A stretch of 28,491 nt of DNA from Hyphochytrium catenoides (taxonomy: Eukaryota > Sar > Hyphochytriomycetes > Hyphochytriales > Hyphochytriaceae), in contig FLMG01000591.1 in the NCBI GenBank assembly GCA_900088475.1, positions 10,419 through 38,909 of the forward strand, in the 5' to 3' direction. This document shows, piece by piece, positions 1-8,512 of this stretch. The notes beneath the pieces were generated by a model that was not told the origin of the DNA, made no database searches, and worked only from the letters and a program-made list of their open reading frames with translations. Position 1 is the stretch's first letter. Every line of letters begins with the position of its first letter. The translations under genes and the position numbers were made by a program.

Positions 1-138
1 GGCGAGAGACACAGAAGAAGGAGCGAGAGACAGAGGGAGAGAGAGACAGAGGGAGAGAGTGACAGAAGGAGACAGAGAGAGAGATAGGAGAGAGAGAGAA
101 AGACAAGGGGAGAGAGAGACCAGGAGAGAGAGAGAGAA

Positions 139-171
<33 letters not shown>

Positions 172-176
172 CGGGG
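1..176. repeat. GA-rich simple-sequence repeat
   Basis: This stretch is almost entirely purine, with long runs of (GA)n interrupted by gacag, gaaag and ggg variants. It begins at the window edge, so its full length is unknown. No coding sense is visible on either strand. Similar but shorter purine runs occur inside introns of the downstream genes (for example 22154-22187), so such tracts seem normal for non-coding DNA in this genome. Confidence 0.9.
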
Positions 177-1562
177 AATGGTGTTGAAGGAGAGGCTTGG
201 TGACCGATATAGCTCCCGGCGATAACGGACGGCATCGGCAAACCCACATAGGATGAAGTTCTCCTTCACCCACACGTCTATCCAACAGAATAACTCTATG
301 CAAACCCAAGCAAGTGGTGTGGCGCTCTCCAAACACAATTACTGTAGCGTCATTATGTAAGGAAAGACTTTGAGAACTGTTTTACAGTAGGCGCTGCCGA
401 GCCATCGAAATATTCCCCTTCAAAGTTCCCAAGTAAGAGAAACCTTCGAGAGGGAAAAACCTTGGATTACCTGCCGTGAAAAAAACAAAGGAAGCATTGT
501 TTCTTACCTTGGGTCACCTCTCTCTCACCTCTCTCTCACTCGTACAGCAGCAGTTGCTTCTTCCTATTTTTGGCTCCTTTGCCTCCCCTTCCTACTGCTG
601 CTAGAGCACATCGAACCACCCTGGTCAATGGGTGATGGAGACGATAGTCATTATCAGTCATCAGTGACAGCAGGAAGTGAGTGATGGGCTCGTTCACTGG
701 CAAACTGCTGCTACTACGTGGCGACGCCTTCCTTTCTTTTCCTTACTGCGGGATACTGCGGCCCTAAGCAAGATGAGAAGAGGATAGGCTTAGAGTATTC
801 TTCACTGTGTAAGGGGAAAGGGGCCTACTACTATCAGCAGGCCTATCTTGATCATCATTGTAAGCATCTTCTCTGTCTTCGCCTTCTTCAATCTTTTTTT
901 GAGAGTTTGGACTCGACCTACCGCGAAGTTAGGAGGAGGACGGGGTAAAAGAAGCCAATGGTAATGCTATGGGACCATAAGAAAAGTCAAAGTCCAACTA
1001 CCTACAGGACAAGCAACAAGAATTCAAACCCTACGAACGCTGCATTTTTCCTACTGTTACAACGGCTACGTAACCTTTGCAACCAAGGACAGCCCTGACT
1101 GTTGACGGCGATCAGCCATCTGAACAAACCTAGGTAGATGCTGCCATCCTCACATCGATCATGGCAGTAGACCTTTCATTGAAGGTCTGTCAACAGAGAT
1201 TGGATGATAGAGTAGGTAGACCAGACCATTGAAAGAGACAGCATGAAATTAGCTGCTCAATGTGAACATTCGTTCACATCTTCTCTTCCGAGTCGACCCC
1301 CCGAACCTAGCGTCATATTTCGGCGGACGTCATCAGTAGGTCCATATGAAGTTTTCCGTGCTAAAGGCCTAAACAACAGCAATTTCGTACTGGCGAAGAA
1401 GCCCCGGGTGTGGTTGTGTTGCCCTCCTGCTACAGACATATAACCGGTACGTTTCGCTGCTGCGTGAGGTAGCGAGTTTGGTTGCCTCGAGTCATTAATA
1501 GTCACGTTGGAGGAGGTCCTACATCGCCAGCCAGCAGGTTCTAGGCCCTCCTCGATGATGTT

Positions 1563-1586
1563 TATTATAATGACGACATTATAATA
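1563..1586. repeat. Perfect 10-bp inverted repeat with 4-nt loop
   Basis: The arms tattataatg (1563-1572) and cattataata (1577-1586) are exact reverse complements around the loop acga. The stem is almost all A-T. It stands in non-coding DNA with no obvious gene on either side, and no T-run follows it, so nothing marks it as a terminator. Function unknown. Confidence 0.75.
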
Positions 1587-2056
1587 GGAGCCACCACCTG
1601 AAGAAAAAGTCCTACCAGGAAACTCTATCCTAGCCAGATGGCCTGCCGCTCTAGCCCCGCGTCGAGCATGAAATTCTGGAGAACATGGTGCCTTACTCTA
1701 TTCAACAAGTCTTATCATGGCTGTTATGATCCGTATTATTTAGGTAAGGCAGAGCCGCCTGATGGTGACCAATAACTCTACAGTCGACGAGGAGAAGAGC
1801 AGACCCTTCTGATGAATATATCGCGGTGAACCTCGCCACCATTACTGCTGTTCAAAGCTCTCTTTCTGCTAACGAACTCTCTACGTTTACCAGCGCGCCG
1901 CGGAAGGGTGGTGTTCTTAGTTAGGTCTGCAGGGCAGCAGACAGCAGATGCCTCATTAGAAGCTTCCTTCGTCCTTCGACCCTCTAAGCAGTGAAAAGAG
2001 TGATGCTGAGAAGACAACCGCTTTCCTCCGTCGCCTATGTTCTATGTTCTAGTGCT

Positions 2057-2133
2057 GTGGTATAAACCATGTACGAGATGTCCGTAAGCGTGGGCTTTGC
2101 GTATTCCTCCCACTCTTTCGTGGTATAAACCAT
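2057..2133. repeat. Pair of 14-bp direct repeats containing a TATAAA word
   Basis: The word gtggtataaaccat occurs at 2057-2070 and again at 2120-2133, 63 bp apart. Each copy carries TATAAA. They lie about 1 kb before the kinase start codon, too far to be called its TATA box with confidence, but a repeated TATA-containing word in an otherwise unremarkable region is worth recording. Confidence 0.5.
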
Positions 2134-2379
2134 TTGGAATTGCTCAGCTACTGACATATTAAAAATTGGGGGATTTCCCGCGTTTTGTATGGGCTATTCT
2201 AAATGTACAGGTTGCTATCCCGAATCTATGGACATATTGTGGAAGGATTCCGGTTCTGAACGTCATGATGGCTTCCTCTGCCCCTCATCCAACTCAAGGA
2301 AAAAGTGTCTTTATCGCATCTCTTACACTTCTTCACCATAATTCTCTATACCTCTGTCTCGATCAGTTGGCGCCATCTC

Positions 2380-2600
2380 TCAACTCTCTCTCTCTCTCTC
2401 GATGAAGTCCCTTCCCTTGTCTTCTTTTCTTTCTCGACTCCTCTGTCTCTTCCCGGATGCGTTAGGATGCTGCTCTTTTCTCTTTCATGGTGCTTCTGGT
2501 TCGTTCCTCTTCTTCCCCTCAAACCTCTCTTGACCACGTCTCTCTTCTCTCTCTGTGTCTGTCTTCTCTTCTCTCGATTCGTTCTGTTGATCATCGCATC
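2380..2600. repeat. Pyrimidine-rich (CT) tract
   Basis: The + strand is strongly enriched in C and T, with a (CT)n run at about 2386-2400. Open frames across it are low-complexity (Leu/Ser/Phe-rich on one strand, Arg/Glu/Lys-rich on the other), as expected from composition alone. It may be upstream regulatory or leader sequence of the kinase gene. Confidence 0.55.
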
Positions 2601-3117
2601 ATCCATCCCTCGTCATCCCTCATCTCTCCCTCGTACGAGAGCTGTTAGCATTGCGGACTCAACAAGCAAGAGCCAAGCTCTGGTCTTCTTCAACACGTTT
2701 TGCCCTGGGCCGGAGAGCGTTGCCATAGAGACAGAGCCCAAGGTTTCCCCACTGAGAGTCAATAGAGATTCTGAGATCTCTGCTACCCCTGTGGGGGACG
2801 CTTTCCGTCTGGTCTTTCCGGATGCTGTAGACACTTGAGGCTAACCACGGGGAAAAGAGAAAAGAGCAGATGTTCTACCCAGTTGAAACAAGAGACTAAT
2901 ATCCTTGGCACAGGAACGGAGGAAACAGGGACATAGGAGGAAAAAACACCTCCTCTGGACATTATAAAGCTTATCCATCTGACTCTTTCCTCTCCTTGCC
3001 AAAGTCAGCAAACTGATTGTTGGAGGAAAGAGCGGAAAGGGGGCCAAAGAGAGAGGGAAAGACAAAAAGAACTAGGAAAAGAGGGAACACCAGCTTGTGG
3101 CCCATAGGGTCCAAAAG

Positions 3118-6100
3118 ATGATAGCAGATCTAGAACTAGAAGGGTGCTGCAGCTGGGCCAGCCAGACGCAGGAAGCAACACAGGCTTTCTCGGATGGAGG
3201 AGCTTCAGATGGAGAAGAAGACTCCAACGTACCTCTGCAGCTGAGGGTAGGGCCGCGTCTGTTTTGCCGTCAAGTGTGGTTCTCTATTGTTCAACTTGTC
3301 CAGATCATTCTGCTCTCGTCTCTTCTCTCAGTCCTTCTTCAAGCTCTTTTCACTCGTATGGCACTATGCTTTTTGCCCTTGCAAACTGGCGTCCTCCATA
3401 TTATTCCTCCACCGATCTTTGGGTTCTGCGGCAAACTCCGACTTCCCTTGGCCCTACAGAACCGTTGACGCTTGTGTCCAGCTTTACCCTCTTAGTATCG
3501 TCGTTCGGGCTACCTTTCTAAGGCCTTTGGTGCCTAGCGTTTAGATGACGCTGACTGAGCCTTTCCCTCTTTAATGCACCCGATTTCGTCTTTAGGCATG
3601 GGGTCGACTTGTTCCTATGTTGAAGGGCTTAGAGCCGGTGGATCTAATGAATAACCAGCTCCAATACATCTTCGGGAGAGGATCTAAGGTGGATGTCATT
3701 TTCAAGAACGTTCACATCAGTTCCATGCATTGCAAAATCTATGCTAGAGAAGAAGGGCCCGACATGAGGAGAGTGATGATTGAAGATCTAGGAAGTGCAA
3801 ACGGAACTTTTCTTAACGGAGTGCAGCTGCAGAGAAACCAGCCTCAGGTGGGGCCCTACCTCTCTTACTAAACTATCAAGCGGGCAGCCCTCCTCTCTCT
3901 TACCTCCACTGTCGCCCGTAGTCGGACTGTTCTTTTGCTGTTTTAGGCCTCGCTCTCCTGGCTACCTTCTCCCTTCTGTCGGTTGCTTCTATAGGTCCCC
4001 TCCCATGCTGATATCCCTAACTATGCGCTTCTCTTTCCAGGAACTCTTGTCCGGAGACATTGTCTCGTTTCTTAAAGCATACAGTGGAGAAAGAAAGGAG
4101 AGGAGGAGAGGAGACGGTCCTCACTCTCTGAAGGAGAAGCCGAAGTCTGTTCCTGCTTATTTATTTACCCAGTTCACCTCGAGAAAAGGGATGAACGGAC
4201 AGGCAGATGTCAACGGTGTGGAGAGTGAATACGATATCATGGAAGTACTTGGGGCTGGGACCTTTGCACAGGTGAGACAAAGGGAATTGGGTGTCCATAG
4301 CACATTAGTAAGTCCGGTATGCTGATGCCGAAGGGCAAGAGAGCGGTAACGGCGGAGAAGAAAGAGAGCGAGTTCAATAGAAAAAGAGATCTGGTAGGCA
4401 TGCTAACGTTCCTTTCGTCCTTTACAGGTGTGCCGAGCTATACACCGACCCACAGGACAGGAGTATGCTGTTAAGATTATCAAGAGAAACCAGTTCTCAC
4501 TCCTTCCGAACTACTCTGAGAACGATGTCCTGCACGAGATAGAGATGCTTCGAAAGCTGGACCATCCCAACATTATCAAGCTAAGGAACTTTTTCAAGAC
4601 AGACCAGGCTATATACATTGTAAGGCCAAAATGGAGGAAACTCCTCCTTTCAAACTAAGAAGTAGTAGACTGGTTTTGCCATATGACCATGAGGAGGAGG
4701 AGGAGGCAATCCAGTATGGAAGGCTTACGCCGCAAGCTGCCTTTGCTCTTTGAATGTATCTTAAGCTCTACTCTATTTCTTGACCATGGGCTATTCCCTT
4801 TACTCCTCTGTCCGTTCCCTCTGGTCCTGTTACGACTTGTCTTTTCTCTAACATGTTCTTGATATAAATCAATCTTGATAGGTTACAGACCTGATGCGTG
4901 GTGGAGAGCTGTTCGATCGCATAGTGGACGGAGGGGCGTACAAGGAGAGCTCAGCGAAGAAGCTAGTCGTCAGGATCTTGGAAGGTAGACTCTTCTTTAA
5001 GCTGCGTTAGGATTCTGTCCAGCCCTGGTGTTAGAACTCTCTCTTTCGGTGCATGCGATATCCGCTTCTAAGCTACTGAACCCTAGGAGTTGCCTACCTT
5101 CACGCTCAAGGAGTGGCCCATCGTGATTTAAAGCCTGAGAACATTCTCTTTCCATCCAAGAATGACGACACGTTTCCCAAGATAGCAGACTTTGGCATAG
5201 CGAAAGAAGGTAGACCTTCGGCTTCCTCTACTAAACTCTACTCGCTCAAGTTGCCCTCGCTCCATATTTTGGCTGTTACTGCTCTCCCGTTAACTATTCT
5301 TTTATCGTCGTGACTCTGCTGACCTTATTCGCTCTTCGCGGGCTTTCTTCTTTCGTAAGCCAACACATTCAAGACCTTCTGCGGCAGTCCTATGTACTTT
5401 GCCCCAGAAGTTCTACGCCGGAAAGACACAGTTCATGAGAGGGGGTCCTACAGCGTCAGTGCAGACATGTGGTCTTTAGGTGTGATATGTACTCTTCCCT
5501 TCGTCTCTCTCCGCGTTTATCTATGCCTCCTGTCAAGCCCTGTCTCAATTCTCTTGCACGGCAGCACTGGGTGGGCTCGTTCGTGCTATCTATCCTATCT
5601 GCCTCGTAGTGCTCAGAAAGTAGGAACTGAATACTCCATGTGCCTTGCCAAATTCTTACTCATTTTCCCTCTGACCCGTATGGCATCAAGCCCTTTTACT
5701 TCTACCTTTTCTGCCTGCAATTGCTGGCTGTCTTTTCTGACTTCTGCTGTACAGGAGTGATAGTCTATATCATCCTTAGCGGTAGACCGCCCTTTGAGGA
5801 TGCCTACTTTGATGAAGCAAGCGGAGGGACACGGTACTCCTTTGGTTACCCCGAGTGGGATCATATCTCTGAGCAAGGTGAGGCTGTTTGTGCTTGGCAG
5901 AGCCATCATCGAAGCTGTGCCGTGTACGAGGGAACGCGTCATAGCAGGATCTTCGTCCTCGATAAGGACTGTGGGTGCGATTATGGCAAAATTTTATTGC
6001 AGGATCCATTGTATAGCAGACGTCGATGTGGCAGCTATCTCACACGGTCCTCCGCATCATCTGGCCCTCGATCCTTTTATCTCATTTCTTGCGTTTGTAA

Positions 6101-6504
6101 TAGCCAAGGACTTCATCAGACAGCTCCTGGTATTGGATCCCAAGGGAAGGATGACTGCTAAGCAGTCTCTTCAGCATCCCTGGCTGAGAGAAACTGTTGA
6201 AAAGCTCACGAGAGAAGGCGGCCAGCCTCCTCGTCCTCAACCAGTTGCTCTCGTCTCTGCGCTGGAGCCGTCTCCTAGTGTGGAGAAAATGGCAACTCTC
6301 AGCAGAGATCTTCTCTCTTCATCTATTGCCTGCAGAAGCGACGGTGCTCCAACCCCTAAGGCTGCAGAGGGAGGAGGTGCGGGCAAGAGATCTCGAAACC
6401 AAAGCTCTGCAGAAAGCACTGGAACGGCTACGCGCTCCAGTACCGCAAATAGTGAAGGCGAGACTGAGGAGCCGAGCTGTAAGCGCCAAAATAGCAATCG
6501 GTAA
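3118..6504 (+). CDS. CHK2-like: CHK2/Rad53-type checkpoint kinase (FHA + Ser/Thr kinase), 9 exons
   Basis: This is a DNA-damage checkpoint effector kinase, expected in the nucleus downstream of ATM/ATR-type kinases. Exons read as 3118-3246, 3596-3847, 4041-4271, 4428-4619, 4882-4984, 5087-5209, 5360-5479, 5755-5877 and 6104-6504. All junctions keep phase and give about 557 residues, similar to human CHK2 (543). The order is SQ/TQ cluster (residues 15-22), FHA domain (about 44-140), kinase domain (about 190-400), then a Ser/Lys-rich tail. The ATG at 3118 follows an in-frame stop at 3073 and was chosen for that reason; an upstream spliced leader or exon cannot be excluded. Intron 6 appears to end in AAG rather than TAG or CAG. 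The tail contains basic patches (GKRSRN, CKRQN) that could be nuclear localisation signals; that is inference. The family assignment is strong because both domains and their order are preserved. Confidence 0.93.
3596..4100 (+). other. FHA phosphothreonine-binding domain of the kinase
   Basis: The domain begins at residue 44 with WGRLVPM, the usual CHK2-type opening strand, and is spread over exons 2 and 3. Core FHA residues are present: Gly70-Arg71 (FGRG), Ser85 and His88 (SSMH), and Asn112-Gly113-Thr114 followed by Asn117 (SANGTFLNG). These contact the phosphothreonine peptide in known FHA domains. An intact binding site supports activation by phospho-dependent dimerisation, with this domain binding the phosphorylated SQ/TQ cluster just before it, as known for CHK2. 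The end of the domain in exon 3 is approximate. Confidence 0.92.
4230..6200 (+). other. Ser/Thr kinase catalytic domain of the CHK2-like protein
   Basis: All catalytic elements are visible across exons 3 to 9: glycine loop GAGTFAQV (residues 198-205), ATP-anchoring Lys220 in YAVKII, a probable alpha-C Glu241 in [14 protein letters not shown] (314-321) with catalytic Asp316, DFG (337-339), and the activation segment ending [10 protein letters not shown] (351-360). Helix F reads DMWSLGV and the C-lobe closes with [12 protein letters not shown] and HPWL. GGELFD and the acidic-basic KPEN motif are typical of the CAMK group to which CHK2 belongs. The kinase should be active. The activation loop carries Thr346 and Thr349, in the region where CHK2 autophosphorylates. 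Confidence 0.93.
5357..5360 (+). other. Atypical AAG splice acceptor before kinase exon 7
   Basis: Almost every other intron in the window ends in TAG or CAG. Here the frame and homology demand that exon 7 begins at 5360, right after TAAG, to give the activation-loop sequence [12 protein letters not shown] pyrimidine-rich tract precedes it. AAG acceptors are permitted but weaker in most eukaryotes, so this intron could be less efficiently removed. Confidence 0.65.
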
Positions 6505-6664
6505 GCAGTAATCTTCTTGTTGTTGCTCTCCGTGTCTTTGCCTCTTTCTGGCCTCTCCTTTTGACAGCATGCCCCTTCAGTCCGTAGAAGCCATTGTCGA
6601 AGCCTGTTTGACGCTTTACATCAGTAGGGAGCTCTAAAATCTGTCAAGTCTACGGAGCCAGGTA

Positions 6665-6767
6665 GCAGACAACCAAATGCTAAGGAAATGGCAGACAACC
6701 AAATGCCAAGGAAATGGAAGACAACCAAATGCCAAGGAACTGGCAGACAACCAATGCCAAGGAAATG
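6665..6767. repeat. 26-bp tandem repeat, four copies
   Basis: Units start at 6665, 6691, 6717 and 6743 with the core cagacaaccaaatgccaagg. The first three are 26 bp and the fourth 25 bp (one A lost), and a truncated fifth start follows (gcag at 6768). Copies differ by one or two bases, so the array is fairly young. It lies about 160 bp after the kinase stop codon, probably within its 3' untranslated region. Confidence 0.92.
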
Positions 6768-7093
6768 GCAGTATAGGGTGACAGTTCAAGCAGGCTAAAG
6801 ATCAGTCCCTTCCTTCTGTCGTCTGAACTCTATTTGAGGATTATTTATGGACAGAGAACCCCTCAACGGGGACCTGGCGCTTCTCAATGGAGTCCTTGTT
6901 GAGTGTAACAGCGCATGACTAAACCCGACGTTTATCTGTGTGCTGATGCAGATAACTAGTTATGATGTTGAGTTCTCTCACTAGCATTGGAGAGTGCTAC
7001 TAATAAAGTCTGATCTTTTTTAAGAAGAGAGCTCTAAAGACGCGTGTTGCCACAAGCAATTCGTTCTTGCATCGCCACAGTAAAAGTGTGGGG

Positions 7094-7305
7094 TTTGAGC
7101 GGTAGGAATAATACTGGATCTCTGCCTTAGGCAGCTCCCGTGTAAAACATATTCTTCGTGTGATAGTCCACAGCTCATCTGAAGAGTGACCTATGACTGT
7201 TTTGAGCGGTAGGAATAATACTGGATCTGCCTTAGACAGCTCCTGTGTAAAACATATTCTTCGTGTGATAGTCCACAGCTCATTCGAAGAGTGACCTATG
7301 ACTGT
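7094..7305. repeat. Tandem duplication, about 107 bp, two copies
   Basis: Copy one is 7094-7200 and copy two 7201-7305, head to tail with no spacer. They differ by a two-base deletion and a few substitutions. On the minus strand one frame is open through both copies, with a 35-codon period between matching positions. Most base differences in that frame change amino acids, and I see no known domain, so I treat it as a non-coding duplication. Confidence 0.9.
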
Positions 7306-8455
7306 CGATAATGGTGATAGCAATGGCGAGAACTTCAGAAGAGTTACTGAGTTATTGTGCTATTCTCTGTAAGTTGAAGACTCTCCAGATCCTTTATTGA
7401 AGACGAGCTGCTGCTTTTGAATTGTAGAGCTTCTCATCAACTGCGGGGAAAAAACTATTACTCTCTGAAGCGTCAAGATCAGGCTTATAGTGATCATTGT
7501 CAAACGCTTCCTGAGATCTGATTCTTTTGTACAGTGTCGCTTGGAGCGGAAGAAACCACCTTACACAAGGAGTGATCACTTCAATGGCTCTATTCGGTAT
7601 AAAAGAAGCAAGATAAGCCTCTTTAGAGAATAAACAGTAGAGGAATGGCCTCTATCATAAATAATGTATGAACGGGCTGTTTGATGATGGCATCATGCTG
7701 CTTCTTGGGTTGAGCTTCCTGCTTGAAGCTTCGTCCCTAAAGTGAGAACAGCGCAGCAGCCTGTGTGCACCCTGGAGCTAGGTCCTAGCTGCAAGTGCAG
7801 TCCGAAAGGGAAGGGAAGATGGAAGAGAGACAGCGGCTTTATGGCTAAGTAAGGTGATGAAGAACCCGATGGTAGTGGGACTGCGGAGAAGAGTCTAAGC
7901 GAAGAAGGATCACTTTTATCCGCGACAAGTCCTTCCACACGGGTGCGGACGAGACAAGCTGCCGGATCCTGACGGCTTGCGGGAGGTAGTGTCGCACACT
8001 GGGAGGGATACTCTGGCTGACAGTTGGCTGTCAGTTAGACCCTCCTTCCGCCTTGAAGCATTGCGTTTAGTAGCGATATGGCGATCCACCACTAGCTACT
8101 GGTCACTGGGAGGCATCAACCCCTCCGTTGCTCGAATCGTCCGGGGCAAGCCTCTCGTTATTTTGCAAACAAGAAGAGTAAGGCGGGACAACCTTCTTTC
8201 ATTGGCAGGATCTATTCCACTTATGCTTCCCCATCGCAGGCTATCAGCGATATCTGGTTTTCCCCTATCTTCTTCGCCTACCTGGTTCTTTGGTAGAAGC
8301 CAGTCGTCTCTCCTCTTGCATGTTTCTTCCCAGTTTTCTTGGTCCTCGTCCCTTCTAGACACTCGCCTCGTGCCTCGTTCCGCTCTACTCTGGCTGCTGG
8401 TTTCACCCTTCTCTCTGTCTCTTGTTGTCGACATCCACTTCAGCGCTCACCAACA

Positions 8456-8503
8456 ATGGCTCTCTCCTCTGTCAACCTTCTTCCGCGTGATAGTAGCAGC
8501 TAG
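8456..8503 (+). promoter_or_regulatory. Short in-frame upstream ORF of the deubiquitinase
   Basis: An ATG at 8456 opens 15 codons that end with TAG at 8501-8503. The main start codon follows at 8513, only 9 nt after that stop and in the same frame. If both lie on the same mRNA, the small ORF would be translated first and could lower initiation at the main ATG. The transcript start is not known, so its presence in the mRNA is an inference. Confidence 0.45.
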
Positions 8504-8512
8504 CAAGGGGTC

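Larger units (their letters stand above)
177..3117. other. Upstream non-coding region, no supported gene
   Basis: About 2.9 kb lies before the first recognisable gene. Open frames here are short, occur on both strands and show no domain I recognise. The only stretch that looks at all protein-like is about 2613-2838, which is open on both strands. Visible features are a perfect hairpin near 1563, two copies of a 14-bp TATA-containing word (gtggtataaaccat) at 2057-2070 and 2120-2133, and a pyrimidine-rich stretch around 2380-2600. The region probably contains the promoter and 5' leader of the kinase gene that starts at 3118, but no transcription start can be fixed from sequence alone. Confidence 0.6.
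6505..8455. other. Intergenic region between kinase and deubiquitinase
   Basis: About 2 kb lies between the kinase stop codon and the deubiquitinase leader. I see no supportable gene. It holds the kinase 3' untranslated sequence, a 26-bp tandem repeat (6665-6767), a 107-bp tandem duplication (7094-7305) and, at its right end, the presumed promoter and leader of the deubiquitinase. An AATAAA word occurs at 7002-7007, about 500 bp after the stop, a possible but unproven polyadenylation signal. Open frames in the region on both strands lack recognisable domains. Confidence 0.65.

Noticed and set aside
718-948. Open frame of 76 codons, plus strand
   Set aside because: It begins at GTG rather than ATG, has no recognisable motif, and lies in a region with many stops and no neighbouring exon with matching phase.
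2346-2606. Arg/Glu/Lys-rich open frame, minus strand
   Set aside because: It is the complement of a CT-rich tract; such composition gives long charged frames without coding meaning.
7000-7323. Minus-strand frame with an internal 35-residue repeat
   Set aside because: The repeat comes from the tandem DNA duplication; differences are mostly amino acid changing and no family is recognisable, so it is reported as a repeat and not as a gene.
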